From assembly GCA_033549345.1 (NCBI GenBank), contig JAWSUT010000001.1, positions 1-64,000 of the forward strand: a DNA stretch of 64,000 nucleotides, read 5' to 3'. The notes under the pieces were generated by a model. The model was not told where the DNA came from, made no database searches, and worked only from the letters and a program-made list of their open reading frames with translations. Below are positions 41,354-50,307 of this stretch, one piece after another. The stretch comes from JAWSUT01 sp033549345 (GTDB lineage Bacteria > Bacillota > Dethiobacteria > Dethiobacterales > Dethiobacteraceae). The translations under genes were made by a program, and so were the position numbers. Position 1 is the first letter of the stretch, and each line of letters opens with the position of its first letter.

Positions 41354-42295
41354 TTAGTGGCTAAAACCGCGGGCGATTAGGCTCCGGGCCAGTTCCACAT
41401 CCTGACGAATCTGAGAAGCCAGCTCATCCGCTGTTCTAAACGCCTGCTCTTCCCTAATTTTTTGTAGAAAACGGACAATTAATTCATTGCCGTAAAGATT
41501 TTTTTTCAGGTCCAGTAAATGAACTTCCACAGAGCCGTCTTCTTTACAGAACGTGGGCCGTTTTCCCACGTTTGTCAGCGCCCATGCTCTCTGCCCTTCG
41601 GTGACTGCTTCTGTCAGATATACACCGTTTGCCGGCCTGATAATATCACAGTCAACATGCACATTAGCCGTGGGAAAACCAAGCTGTCTGCCGCGACCGT
41701 CGCCGTGAACAACCTGGCCGCGCAGGAAAAACGGGTAACCCAGCATACCGGCTGCCGCTGTCACACGGCCTTCCGACAGATACCCGCGGATAACGGAACT
41801 TCCGACAGGGACTCCGTCTACGGACACGGGGTCAACGATGTGCACCCAAAAACCCAGGCCCTCTCCGTAACGCTGCAGCTTTTGCGGCGTTCCTGTGCCG
41901 CGCTGTCCGAATGAATAATCATAACCGACAACCACACCGGTTGCACCCAGTTTTCCAGCCAGTATATCGGCTGCGAACACTTCCGGCACGGTGGAAGCAA
42001 ATTCCCGCGTAAACGGGTGAACAATCACATAGTCAACGCCCGCTTCTCCCAGCATGCGGATCCGGTCTTCCACTGTCTGCAGCAAAAGAGGTGCTCTGTC
42101 CGGACAAAGAACGGAAAGCGGATGCGGCATAAAAATAAGAACCGCACTTGTGCCCCCAGCCCGGCGCGCTGCAGACACAGTCGTATCGATTATTTTACGG
42201 TGACCCACATGAACACCATCAAAATTACCCAGGGCGACAAAGGTTTCTCCCGTACAGACTTGGCGAAACTGATCAATTCCCTGTACTATTTGCAT
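41354..42295 (-). CDS. ribF: Riboflavin kinase / FAD synthetase
   Basis: 313 residues. The N-terminal nucleotidyltransferase domain has ALGNFDGVHVGHRKII and the later VVGYDYSFGQRGTG; the C-terminal kinase domain has GDGRGRQLGFPTANVHVD. It makes FMN and FAD. ATG at 42295 behind GGTGAG; a TTG at 42307 is part of that site. It is last in the rimP-to-ribF run, 16 bases after truB. Confidence 0.96.
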   Translation of the reverse strand: MQIVQGIDQFRQVCTGETFVALGNFDGVHVGHRKIIDTTVSAARRAGGTSAVLIFMPHPLSVLCPDRAPLLLQTVEDRIRMLGEAGVDYVIVHPFTREFASTVPEVFAADILAGKLGATGVVVGYDYSFGQRGTGTPQKLQRYGEGLGFWVHIVDPVSVDGVPVGSSVIRGYLSEGRVTAAAGMLGYPFFLRGQVVHGDGRGRQLGFPTANVHVDCDIIRPANGVYLTEAVTEGQRAWALTNVGKRPTFCKEDGSVEVHLLDLKKNLYGNELIVRFLQKIREEQAFRTADELASQIRQDVELARSLIARGFSH

Positions 42296-42311
42296 ATTCT
42301 CACCCAACCAA

Positions 42312-43187
42312 CTAAAAGACTTTTTGCGGTTTTACTGTATCAATACCGGCCCTGCCAATGGCCAAAAAGCTGCCTGCACTGTCATAGACACGAACCGTTT
42401 CCCCCTCCGGGGGCAGGTTACCCGCAGTTACCGCCACCCCGTTCTTAATGAGCAAAGCTTGTTCTGCACTGACCGTTACAGACGGCAGGCGCTGCAGAGC
42501 GACGTCGGCAGGCATCAGGGCCTCTTGCAGCCGTCCGGATTCTGCCAGGCCGGCCAGCTCTTCCAGCGTCCAGGTTTGATCAAGCAGAAAAGGGCCCACA
42601 GCAGTCCGTAGCAGAAAAGACATATGGCCGACTGTATCCAGCTTTTCAGCAATTTCCCGGCAAAGTGTACGCACATATGTACCACGGGAACAATCGACGT
42701 CAAAGAGAACCATCCGGTGGTCAAAACGTACGGGCTCAACAGAATAGATATGGACCGTACGGGGTTCCCGGCTGACTTCCTTGCCCTGTCGGGCCAGCTC
42801 GTAGAGCCGTTTCCCCCCCACACGAACAGCTGAATACATCGGTGGAATCTGTGTTCCCTGACCGATAAAACTCTTTAGTACACGGCCAATCAGCTCCCCG
42901 GTGAGCGAAGGCACCTGTTTCTCGGCAATCACTGTGCCCGCCGCATCCTCACTGTCGGTAGCCTGCCCGAGAGTCAGTTCTGCACGATAAGACTTGTCCA
43001 TCTCCAGCACGAACTCGGACACACGGGTTGCTTTGCCTACACACACCGGCAATACACCGGCAGCTCCCGGATCCAGTGTTCCTGTATGGCCTGTCCGCCG
43101 CACGCCGGTAAGGCGCCGGATTTGGTTCACCACATCATGTGAAGTCATTCCGGGTGGTTTGAGAACATTGATAATTCCTTCCATCAT
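42312..43187 (-). CDS. truB: tRNA pseudouridine55 synthase TruB
   Basis: 291 residues. GIINVLKPPGMTSHDVV and GHTGTLDPGAAGVLPVCVG (catalytic Asp) define the family; a C-terminal PUA-like part ends LAIGRAGIDTVKPQKVF. Two ATGs in a row at 43187 and 43184 can serve; they overlap the nrnA stop as TAATG. Confidence 0.97.
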   Translation of the reverse strand: MMEGIINVLKPPGMTSHDVVNQIRRLTGVRRTGHTGTLDPGAAGVLPVCVGKATRVSEFVLEMDKSYRAELTLGQATDSEDAAGTVIAEKQVPSLTGELIGRVLKSFIGQGTQIPPMYSAVRVGGKRLYELARQGKEVSREPRTVHIYSVEPVRFDHRMVLFDVDCSRGTYVRTLCREIAEKLDTVGHMSFLLRTAVGPFLLDQTWTLEELAGLAESGRLQEALMPADVALQRLPSVTVSAEQALLIKNGVAVTAGNLPPEGETVRVYDSAGSFLAIGRAGIDTVKPQKVF

Positions 43188-44140
43188 TAAACTTCCCTGC
43201 CTACGGCTGCCAGAACAGCTTGTTCTGCTTCACGAAGCTTCATTTCCAGAGAACACCCGGCTGCTCTGACATGGCCGCCACCGCCGAGCGACTCGGCTAC
43301 TTTTGCCACATCTACACTGCGGGAACGCAGGCCCACCTTAACGGTTCCGTCATCCTTCTCCCGCAGGAGAATACCTACTTCCACGCCCTCGATATTTTTG
43401 GCATAGTTGACCACACCGTCAAGATCCTCATCTTTGGCACCGCACCGGCCCATTTCCTCTGAACCCAGTGTGATCCAGGCGATTTTTCCGTCTTCTGAGA
43501 ACTGCAGCGATGCCAGTGCCTCGCGCAGCGCACATACCGCAGTGCGGGTACGCATATCGAACACCCTTGGCGTAATCTCAGCCAATTTAACGCCGGCATG
43601 CAGCAGGTCTGCCACAACGCGGTGAGTTTTTGGCGTGGTATTCTCATACTTAAATGATCCTGTGTCCGTGCTGATTGCCACATATAAAGCCGCTGCCGTA
43701 TCTGTATCCACCGGAAGGCCCATTTTCGCCAGCAGATCAAACACAATTTCACCGGTCGCTGCCGCCCGCGGGTCCACCAGATTCATCTGACCGTACTTCT
43801 GATTGGTGGGGTGATGGTCAATATTTATCAGGAAATATTCACTGACACGTTCCCACACCGGGCGAATCCGTAAATGATCCGAGCAGTCCAGGGCCACAAT
43901 ACAGTCATAATCTCCCTGGGGGAAAGAGCCGGTGATGATATCTTCCGCCCCCGCCAGAAAACGATAGCGAGCCGGCACTTCGTCGGCTGAAAACATCGTT
44001 ACCCTGTAGCCCGCTTTTCGCAGGGGCAGGCCAAGGCCCAGGATGGAGCCGATGCTGTCACCGTCGGGCATAATATGCGCAGTCAGAAGCACCGCCCGCG
44101 ACTGTTGCAGCCGGGCGGCGATTTCCTTTAAGCTATTCAC
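43187..44140 (-). CDS. nrnA: DHH-family oligoribonuclease/pAp phosphatase NrnA
   Basis: 317 residues. The DHH metal-site motifs are HIMPDGDSIGS, VALDCSD, NIDHHPTN and DTGSFKYENT, and the C-terminal DHHA1 domain has GGGGHVRAAGC. It degrades nano-RNA and 3'-phosphoadenosine 5'-phosphate. It overlaps rbfA by 8 bases. Confidence 0.94.
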   Translation of the reverse strand: MNSLKEIAARLQQSRAVLLTAHIMPDGDSIGSILGLGLPLRKAGYRVTMFSADEVPARYRFLAGAEDIITGSFPQGDYDCIVALDCSDHLRIRPVWERVSEYFLINIDHHPTNQKYGQMNLVDPRAAATGEIVFDLLAKMGLPVDTDTAAALYVAISTDTGSFKYENTTPKTHRVVADLLHAGVKLAEITPRVFDMRTRTAVCALREALASLQFSEDGKIAWITLGSEEMGRCGAKDEDLDGVVNYAKNIEGVEVGILLREKDDGTVKVGLRSRSVDVAKVAESLGGGGHVRAAGCSLEMKLREAEQAVLAAVGREV

Positions 44141-44501
44141 CGGATTCCCCGCCTCCGGAAGGTTGAATTTCCCTCAGGATTTGGTTGATATGGGCACCGT
44201 ACGCGATGGACTTATCAAGATGAAATGATATTTCAGGCGTGTGGCGAAGCCGGATGCGCCGTCCGATTTCGGTGCGAATAAACCCTGTTGCCTTAACCAG
44301 AGCCTTGAGTGTCTCTTCCTGTTCCTCATCACTTCCGAACACACTGACAAACAATTTGGCATGACGCAGGTCTCTGGTCACAAGTACATCGGTAACACTA
44401 ATCATTTTGGATGTGCGGGGATCTTTCATTTCATTGCGTAAGATATCACTGACTTCGCGCTTGATCTCCTCACCCACGCGGTGTGCACGTTGTTCCGTCA
44501 T
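44133..44501 (-). CDS. rbfA: Ribosome-binding factor A
   Basis: 122 residues; RVGEEIKREVSDILRNEMKDPR and DLRHAKLFVSVFG are the KH-like landmarks. It helps mature the 30S subunit. It lies 26 bases after ylxP and overlaps nrnA. Confidence 0.97.
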   Translation of the reverse strand: MTEQRAHRVGEEIKREVSDILRNEMKDPRTSKMISVTDVLVTRDLRHAKLFVSVFGSDEEQEETLKALVKATGFIRTEIGRRIRLRHTPEISFHLDKSIAYGAHINQILREIQPSGGGESGE

Positions 44502-44527
44502 TACAATCCCTCCAATGGCAACGATTA

Positions 44528-44809
44528 CTAAAGGATTTCTAAATCGGTTTCATATACCTGCACAGACGGATTTGATTCCACAAAAGCAAGCACCTGTTCC
44601 AGCTGCCTGTGAGCCTGTGCGCTGTGTGCGGAAACACAGGCTACAGCCAAAACCGCTGTTTGCCATTTATCCTGTTCGGCAGCCTCAATTGCAGAGACAT
44701 TAAATTTTTGCTTCATACGGTCCAATATAGACCTGATGACTGAGCGCTTTTCTTTTAACGACCCTGTACCCGGTAAGTGAAGCCGAATTTGCAAAACGCC
44801 AACCACCAT
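44528..44809 (-). CDS. ylxP: YlxP / DUF503 family protein
   Basis: 93 residues; LHLPGTGSLKEKRSVIRSILDRMKQKFNVSAIE is the family signature. It was proposed to be a ribosome-assembly factor in Bacillota (literature recollection). It sits between infB and rbfA, the conserved position, 2 bases after infB. Confidence 0.92.
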   Translation of the reverse strand: MVVGVLQIRLHLPGTGSLKEKRSVIRSILDRMKQKFNVSAIEAAEQDKWQTAVLAVACVSAHSAQAHRQLEQVLAFVESNPSVQVYETDLEIL

Positions 44810-44811
44810 GT

Positions 44812-47178
44812 CTATGAAGTCTCAACCTGCTGCATGGTATAGGCTTCCAGAATATCTCCTTCTTTATAATCGTTGAATTTTTCCATCAGAATACCGCAGT
44901 CATACCCTGTCACCACTTCACGCACATCGTCTTTGAAGCGCTTCAGTGTATCCATTTTACCTTCATGAATGACTATGCCGTCACGGATAACGCGGATATC
45001 GGCATTCCTGGTAATTTTACCGTCAATTACGTGGCAGCCGGCAATTGTACCCAGCTTGGATACCTTGAAGAGATGACGGACTTCCGCCTGGCCCAGGACA
45101 ACCTCTTTAAATGTCGGTGCAAGCATCCCGCTCATCGCAGCCTGCACATTCTCAATCGCTTCGTAGATGACGCGGTAAAGACGAATATCAACATTCTCCC
45201 GTTCGGCCATTTTCCGGGCGCTGGGCTCGGGTCGGACATTGAACCCGATAATAATTGCATTGGATGCGGACGCCAACATGACATCAGATTCGGTTATAGC
45301 ACCGACTCCGCCATGAATGACCTGGATACGAACTTCGTCGCTCGTCAGCTTCAGCAGCGATTCACGCAAAGCCTCAACCGAACCCTGGACATCTGCCTTG
45401 ATGATAATGTTCAGGTCTTTTACTTCGCCTTCCTGGATCTGGCTAAAGAGGTCGTCAAGTGAGACTTTTGCCGTCTTTTTGAGTTCCACTTCACGCCGTT
45501 TTTCAGCTCGTTTATCGGCAACCTGCCTGGCAACACGGTCATCAGAGACAGACTGCAGCAGATCACCGGCTTCAGGAACATCGTTTAAGCCCAGCACTTC
45601 AACGGGGGTGGCAGGACCGGCCTTTTTGACCCGTTTTCCCTTATCATCCACCATGGCACGAACTTTTCCGTAGATGGTACCACAAATGATGGAATCACCC
45701 ACGTGCAGCGTCCCGTCCTGAATCAGTACTGTGGCTACAGGGCCGCGGCCCTTATCAAGTTTTGCTTCCACAACTGTGCCGATGGCTGGTTTGTCAGGAT
45801 TGGCCTTTAGTTCAGCCATTTCCGATAAAAGCAAAATCATTTCCATCAGGGTATCCAAACCCAGATGTTTCAATGCGGAAACATCAACGAAAATAGTTTC
45901 GCCACCCCACTCCTCAGGAACCAGGCCATACTCTGTCAGCTGCTGTTTAACACGGTCCGGGTTGGCGTTTGGTTTGTCTATTTTATTCACCGCGATAATA
46001 ATGGGAACTCCGGCTGCCTTGACGTGGTTAATGGCTTCCACTGTCTGCGGCATAACGCCATCATCTGCCGCCACAACCACAATGGCAATATCCGTAACCT
46101 GGGCACCGCGAGCCCGCATGGCTGTAAATGCGGCATGCCCCGGTGTGTCAAGGAAAACGATCTTTTTCCCGTTAGCCACCGCCTGGTAGGCACCGATATG
46201 CTGCGTTATTCCGCCGGCTTCCTGAGAGGTAACATTTGCTTCGCGGATTGCATCCAAAAGTGATGTTTTGCCGTGGTCAACATGGCCAAGTACAGTGACC
46301 ACTGGTGGTCTCGTGCGCAGGTCCTCCTCACGGTCTTCCACGGTTTCCACAAGACTGTCTTCGAGTGTATTCACTTTTACTTCCACTTCGAAACCATACT
46401 CTTCCGCCAATACCTGCGCCAGTTCGGTTTCCACCGCCTGGTTAATAGTGGCCATTGTGCCCAGTTCAATCAGTTTACTGATTATTTCACCGGCACTGAC
46501 AGCGAGTTTGTCTGCCAGTTCACCCACGGTGATGCGGCCTTCGATGACAACGGTACGTTCCGCTTTCTGCTGCTCATCCAGCAAACGTGCTTCCCGCATC
46601 GCAAGACGCTCTCTTTTATTGATACGCTTTTTCTTTTCCCGCTTTGGCGGCCGCTGCTTCTGCCCCGGGCCTGTGGGACGTGTTCCTCTTTGTCCCTGGC
46701 CTGTAGGGCGTGCACTTTTTTGCTGCTGCCCCGTGCCTGCAGTGCGTGGTCCTTTTTGCTGCTGGCCGGCCGGACGTGTACCTTGCTGGCCCTGGCTTGC
46801 GGGACGCGGCCCTTTTTGCTGCTGGCCCGCGGGACGTGTGCCCTGCTGGTTCTGACCCGCAGGGCGGCTACCGGCGGCGGCCGGTTTGGCAGCATGTTTT
46901 TGCGGAGTCCGCTCTGTTTTCTTTTGCGCACCGCCCTGGCCCTTCTGAGCCGCAGACGCCTTGTCTTTCATTTCTTCTTTAACGGGAGCGGCAGGCTTAA
47001 GCGGAGCCGGCGGTTCCCCTTTGCCCGTGAGCTGGTATTTAATCCGCTTTACTGCTTCGTCTTCCACCACGCTCATGTGGTTTTTCACTTCAAAACCGAT
47101 ATCGGATAAAAGATCAATAATCCGCTTACTTGGCACATCCAATTCTTTCGCCAGTTCATATACCCTGGTTTTCGCCAT
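44812..47178 (-). CDS. infB: Translation initiation factor IF-2
   Basis: 788 residues. The N-terminal IF2_N domain (RVYELAKELDVPSKRIIDLL), then a Lys/Gln/Arg/Pro/Gly-rich spacer (about 104-176) with repeats, a second IF2_N-like region (216-265), the GTPase with GHVDHGKT (298-305), DTPGHAAF and NKIDKPNANPD, and domains II-IV. It places initiator tRNA on the 30S subunit. ATG with an AGG-rich site. It follows ylxQ in the rimP operon. Confidence 0.98.
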   Translation of the reverse strand: MAKTRVYELAKELDVPSKRIIDLLSDIGFEVKNHMSVVEDEAVKRIKYQLTGKGEPPAPLKPAAPVKEEMKDKASAAQKGQGGAQKKTERTPQKHAAKPAAAGSRPAGQNQQGTRPAGQQQKGPRPASQGQQGTRPAGQQQKGPRTAGTGQQQKSARPTGQGQRGTRPTGPGQKQRPPKREKKKRINKRERLAMREARLLDEQQKAERTVVIEGRITVGELADKLAVSAGEIISKLIELGTMATINQAVETELAQVLAEEYGFEVEVKVNTLEDSLVETVEDREEDLRTRPPVVTVLGHVDHGKTSLLDAIREANVTSQEAGGITQHIGAYQAVANGKKIVFLDTPGHAAFTAMRARGAQVTDIAIVVVAADDGVMPQTVEAINHVKAAGVPIIIAVNKIDKPNANPDRVKQQLTEYGLVPEEWGGETIFVDVSALKHLGLDTLMEMILLLSEMAELKANPDKPAIGTVVEAKLDKGRGPVATVLIQDGTLHVGDSIICGTIYGKVRAMVDDKGKRVKKAGPATPVEVLGLNDVPEAGDLLQSVSDDRVARQVADKRAEKRREVELKKTAKVSLDDLFSQIQEGEVKDLNIIIKADVQGSVEALRESLLKLTSDEVRIQVIHGGVGAITESDVMLASASNAIIIGFNVRPEPSARKMAERENVDIRLYRVIYEAIENVQAAMSGMLAPTFKEVVLGQAEVRHLFKVSKLGTIAGCHVIDGKITRNADIRVIRDGIVIHEGKMDTLKRFKDDVREVVTGYDCGILMEKFNDYKEGDILEAYTMQQVETS
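46651..46869 (-). repeat. infB: Low-complexity repeat in infB spacer
   Basis: Codons 104-176 encode imperfect repeats of GTRPAGQQQKGPR-like units; that 13-residue unit occurs exactly twice (113-125 and 133-145), with degenerate copies on both sides. Confidence 0.8.
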
Positions 47179-47231
47179 GGTCTACACCTCCATTTGATTG
47201 TCCTCCTTAAAGCTAATAATCATAATAGGTA

Positions 47232-47531
47232 TCATGACAAGAGCTCCTGCAGGCGGCGCGCAAACCCTTCATCCAGAACGGCCAGAGCTGTTCTGTCGGC
47301 CGTGCCCAGAGCCTGGCCCAACTGACGCCTGCTGACATTGCGAACCAGTGGGACACGGTAATACGCGCATTTATCCATATATTTCTTTGCTGTCGACGCA
47401 CCGGCATCATCAGCCAGAATAAGCAGACTGGCACGACCTGAACGAATCGCAGCCAGATTTGCATCTTCATGCAGTGATAACTTCCCCGCCCTGCGGGCTA
47501 GCCCCAACAGGGAGAGAGCTTTATGTTGCAT
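47232..47531 (-). CDS. ylxQ: L7Ae-family K-turn RNA-binding protein YlxQ
   Basis: 99 residues; LSLLGLARRAGKLSLHEDANLAAIRSGRASLLILADDAG is the L7Ae/YlxQ fold. It binds kink-turn RNA. The ATG at 47531 lies nine bases after GGAG and inside the ylxR end; an ATG at 47540 is too close to that site. Confidence 0.92.
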   Translation of the reverse strand: MQHKALSLLGLARRAGKLSLHEDANLAAIRSGRASLLILADDAGASTAKKYMDKCAYYRVPLVRNVSRRQLGQALGTADRTALAVLDEGFARRLQELLS

Positions 47532-47802
47532 TTTCGTCATCTCCGGGAAGCTGTTTTGCCAAATCCTGAATAACTGCCGGTGATACCGGATGCTTCAGGC
47601 TTCTTTCAATACGTTTTCCCTTAACCGCTTTGTCCAGGCAGCTGCGGCAGCGGCAGAGATAAGCTCCACGACCGGCCTTTTTTCCTGTGGAGTCCAGTTC
47701 AACATTTCCTTCCGGTGTTCGCACAATACGCACCAACTCCCGTTTGTTTTTCTGCTCCTGGCAGCCGATACAGCTTCGCAACGGCACTTTACGGGGTTTC
47801 AT
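47521..47802 (-). CDS. ylxR: YlxR (DUF448) nucleic-acid-binding protein
   Basis: 93 residues; PLRSCIGCQEQKNKRELVRIVR and GRGAYLCRCRSCLDKA are the family motifs. It may affect RNase P or transcription in Bacillota (recollection). It overlaps the nusA end by 14 bases. Confidence 0.94.
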   Translation of the reverse strand: MKPRKVPLRSCIGCQEQKNKRELVRIVRTPEGNVELDSTGKKAGRGAYLCRCRSCLDKAVKGKRIERSLKHPVSPAVIQDLAKQLPGDDENAT

Positions 47803-48979
47803 CGTCCCTTTCCCCCTTTTCCGGATGGAAAGCAGCCTCTGTCATTTCATCAGGAACGCCCGGAACCGTGCTTTCCGGATCAATTACATCTTCATCATTT
47901 CCTAAAAGCAGAGAACGCTCTTCTACGGGAAGTCCCCGCTGGGCAGCCTGGCTTTCACTGGTGATATCAATCTTCCATCCGGTAAGTTTGGCCGCAAGGC
48001 GGGCGTTCTGGCCCTCTTTACCGATGGCCAGGGATAACTGGTAATCCGGGACAATCACGCCGGCCACTTTCTGGTCGGCAGACAAATTTACTGTGACCAC
48101 TTTCGCTGGTGACAGGGCATTAGCCACAAAAACTTCAGGCTCCTCGTCCCATTTGACAATATCGATTTTCTCTCCCTGCAATTCAGTAACAATGGCCTGG
48201 ACACGAGCACCTTTGGGGCCTACACAGGCACCGACCGGATCAACATCCTTATTTTTGGAGTATACGGCCAGTTTTGAACGAAAACCGGCTTCTCTGGCTA
48301 TAGATTTTACCTCTACAATTCCGTCGAAGATTTCAGGTACTTCCAGTTCAAACAGTCTCTTTAACAGTCCGGGGTGAGTTCTGGATATAAAAATCTGCGG
48401 CCCCTTGGTGGTCCGCCTTACTTCCGTTATATAGGCCTTAATGCGTTCTCCCTGTCTGTATTCATCACCGGGCATTTGTTCCGTCGGTAAAATCACAGCT
48501 TCAGCCTTACCCAGGTCGACGATAATATTCTTTTGTTCCATGCGCTGGACAATACCTGTAATAATATCTTCTTCCCGGTCGGTGTATTCATCAAAAACAA
48601 TTTCCCGCTCTGCTTCGCGGATTCGCTGAATGACCACCTGTTTTGCCGTCTGTGCGGCAATCCGGCCAAAATTTTTAGGAGTAACTTCCTTCTCCACCAC
48701 ATCATCAAGCTGATAATCCGGATCAATCTGCCTGGCGTCGCTTAAAGAAATGTCAAACTGGGGATCGGCAACCTCATCCACAACATTCAGACGTGTGTAA
48801 ACCTGAATCTCACCAGTCTCTCTGTCAAGCTGTACCCGGACATTGCCGGCCGTGTTGAAGTTTCTTTTGTATGCCGAGACAAGAGCAGCCTCTATCGCTT
48901 CAAATAAAACTTCCTTTCTGACTCCTTTTTCTTTTTCTATCGCGCTAAGAGCTGCTAAAAACTCTTCATTCATTTGCAA
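47789..48979 (-). CDS. nusA: Transcription factor NusA
   Basis: 396 residues. N-terminal RNA-polymerase-binding domain, S1 domain (GIVQRMEQKNIIVDLGKAEAVIL), then two KH domains (VGACVGPKGARVQAIV and LAIGKEGQNARLAAKLTGWKIDI). It ends in an acidic tail and lacks the C-terminal acidic repeats of enterobacteria, as usual in Bacillota. It modulates pausing, termination and antitermination. Confidence 0.97.
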   Translation of the reverse strand: MQMNEEFLAALSAIEKEKGVRKEVLFEAIEAALVSAYKRNFNTAGNVRVQLDRETGEIQVYTRLNVVDEVADPQFDISLSDARQIDPDYQLDDVVEKEVTPKNFGRIAAQTAKQVVIQRIREAEREIVFDEYTDREEDIITGIVQRMEQKNIIVDLGKAEAVILPTEQMPGDEYRQGERIKAYITEVRRTTKGPQIFISRTHPGLLKRLFELEVPEIFDGIVEVKSIAREAGFRSKLAVYSKNKDVDPVGACVGPKGARVQAIVTELQGEKIDIVKWDEEPEVFVANALSPAKVVTVNLSADQKVAGVIVPDYQLSLAIGKEGQNARLAAKLTGWKIDITSESQAAQRGLPVEERSLLLGNDEDVIDPESTVPGVPDEMTEAAFHPEKGERDDETP

Positions 48980-49000
48980 CAGCCTCCCTTCTGATTCAGA

Positions 49001-49456
49001 TTATATGAATGCCAGGTTCGCCTTCGCAACCTGATCTAATGGAATACGTATCAGTTTCGCCTGCTCATCTTCCAGGATAATATCATGGTTTTCCAGGCCA
49101 CGGAGAATACCTTTGTATTTTTTTCGTCCTTCAATGGGGCTATAAAGCCTGATTTCAGCTGTTTTTCCGGCAAAACGGACAAAATCCGTATCCTTCTTTA
49201 GCGGCCTTTCAATTCCGGGGGAGGAGACTTCCAGGTAATATGCCTGTTCAATGGGATCAACCGTATCCAGCTCAACATCAAGGGTACGGCTCAGCGCCTC
49301 ACAGTCATCTATTGTAACCCCGCCTTCACGGTCAATGAAAACTCGTAAAATCATGCGGCCGCCTTCTTTGACAAACTCCACATCCACCAGTTCCAACCCG
49401 AGGTTTTCTGCGAGTGGAAAGGCAAGCTTAGTAACCCTTTCAACAACTTGTGACAC
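49001..49456 (-). CDS. rimP: Ribosome maturation factor RimP
   Basis: 151 residues; LGLELVDVEFVKEGGRMILRVFIDREGGV, DVELDTVDPIEQAYYLEVSSPGIERPL and the C-terminal SH3-like domain are typical. It assists 30S assembly. GTG start after GGAGGG. It is the first gene of rimP-nusA-ylxR-ylxQ-infB-ylxP-rbfA-nrnA-truB-ribF. Confidence 0.96.
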   Translation of the reverse strand: MSQVVERVTKLAFPLAENLGLELVDVEFVKEGGRMILRVFIDREGGVTIDDCEALSRTLDVELDTVDPIEQAYYLEVSSPGIERPLKKDTDFVRFAGKTAEIRLYSPIEGRKKYKGILRGLENHDIILEDEQAKLIRIPLDQVAKANLAFI

Positions 49457-49572
49457 AACAGACCCTCCATATGTACTTTTACGTTTAGTTCATATTGTTT
49501 CTAGTTTGTGCTAATTTCCTGAATATTAGCGATGAGCCGGTTAATGTGGTAACGTAATTTTGCCTGTGACAA

Positions 49573-49605
49573 GACGGAAGAGTGGGCTGGCCCACTCTTC
49601 TCGTC
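49573..49605 (-). promoter_or_regulatory. rimP: Perfect hairpin in the rimP leader
   Basis: An 11-bp perfect stem (49577-49587 with 49590-49600) extended by GACG/CGTC lies ~120 bases before rimP and just after the predicted transcription start. It has no T run, so it is more likely a leader structure than a terminator. Confidence 0.55.
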
Positions 49606-49628
49606 GGATAGACTATGATTTCACTAGT

Positions 49629-49657
49629 ATTCTACCACAACTGGAAACAAACCGCAA
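49629..49657 (-). promoter_or_regulatory. rimP: SigA-type promoter for the rimP operon
   Basis: TTGCGG (49652-49657), 17 bases, TAGAAT (49629-49634) with TGG just upstream as an extended -10, minus strand; it gives a ~165-base leader. Confidence 0.65.
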
Positions 49658-49665
49658 GTACACCA

Positions 49666-50307
49666 TCACCTGGGGTTGTCTATCCTGGCGAAATAACGGA
49701 CAATCTCCCAGTACATTTTCATTCTGGCGGCAAATCCCTTAAACACACCTAACTTTTCTTCCTTGGTAACATGAGTCAAATCCTGCAGGTATACTTCCTG
49801 CACCGGCAGGTCCTGTGCATCTACAAGCCTGGTAATGGCCACTTCCACACCGAAACGTGTAATGTCAAGATCATTAACCATTTCCAGCAAATCACGCCTG
49901 ACAGCGCGCTGGCCCGACAGGTAGGGTGCAACTTTCTGGGCAAGATCTGTGGCCACGCGACCGTTTTCAAACAGCCCGACACTCATGGCAAAGCCGCCCG
50001 AGAGCACCGGATGAAGCAGTTGTTCAACATGCCTGGGCCGCAGCCCAATCAGGTCGGCATCAAGAAAGAGCACCACATCAGCCCCGCTCCTGTCAAGACC
50101 GGCTTTGATTGCGCCACCTTTACCGCGGTTTTCTTCAAGGTCAACCAGTGTAACTCTAAACTGTTTCGCCACATCTGATGTACGGTCATCTGAGCCGTCA
50201 TTCACGACTATAATCTCATCTATTTGAGGAGCACGGACCAGGACAGACAAGACGCCCCCGATGGTTTTCTCTTCATTAAAAGCGGGAATGATGGCAATCG
50301 TTCTCAT
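49666..50307 (-). CDS. Family-2 glycosyltransferase
   Basis: 213 residues with a GT-A fold: IIPAFNEEKTI, IIVVNDGSDDRT, NRGKGGAIKAGL and FLDADLIGL (DxD metal site), then GVEVAITRLV. No membrane helix is seen. The relatives include dolichyl/undecaprenyl-phosphate sugar transferases and glucosyl-3-phosphoglycerate synthase; which one cannot be told. It overlaps ispG by four bases (ATGA) and is the last gene of the rpsB-to-ispG run. Confidence 0.85.
   Translation of the reverse strand: MRTIAIIPAFNEEKTIGGVLSVLVRAPQIDEIIVVNDGSDDRTSDVAKQFRVTLVDLEENRGKGGAIKAGLDRSGADVVLFLDADLIGLRPRHVEQLLHPVLSGGFAMSVGLFENGRVATDLAQKVAPYLSGQRAVRRDLLEMVNDLDITRFGVEVAITRLVDAQDLPVQEVYLQDLTHVTKEEKLGVFKGFAARMKMYWEIVRYFARIDNPR

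Noticed and set aside
46268..47109. Two long plus-strand open frames opposite infB
   Set aside because: They mirror the repeat-rich spacer and GTPase of IF-2, giving Cys/Pro/Trp-rich nonsense; long frames are expected opposite GC-rich repeats.
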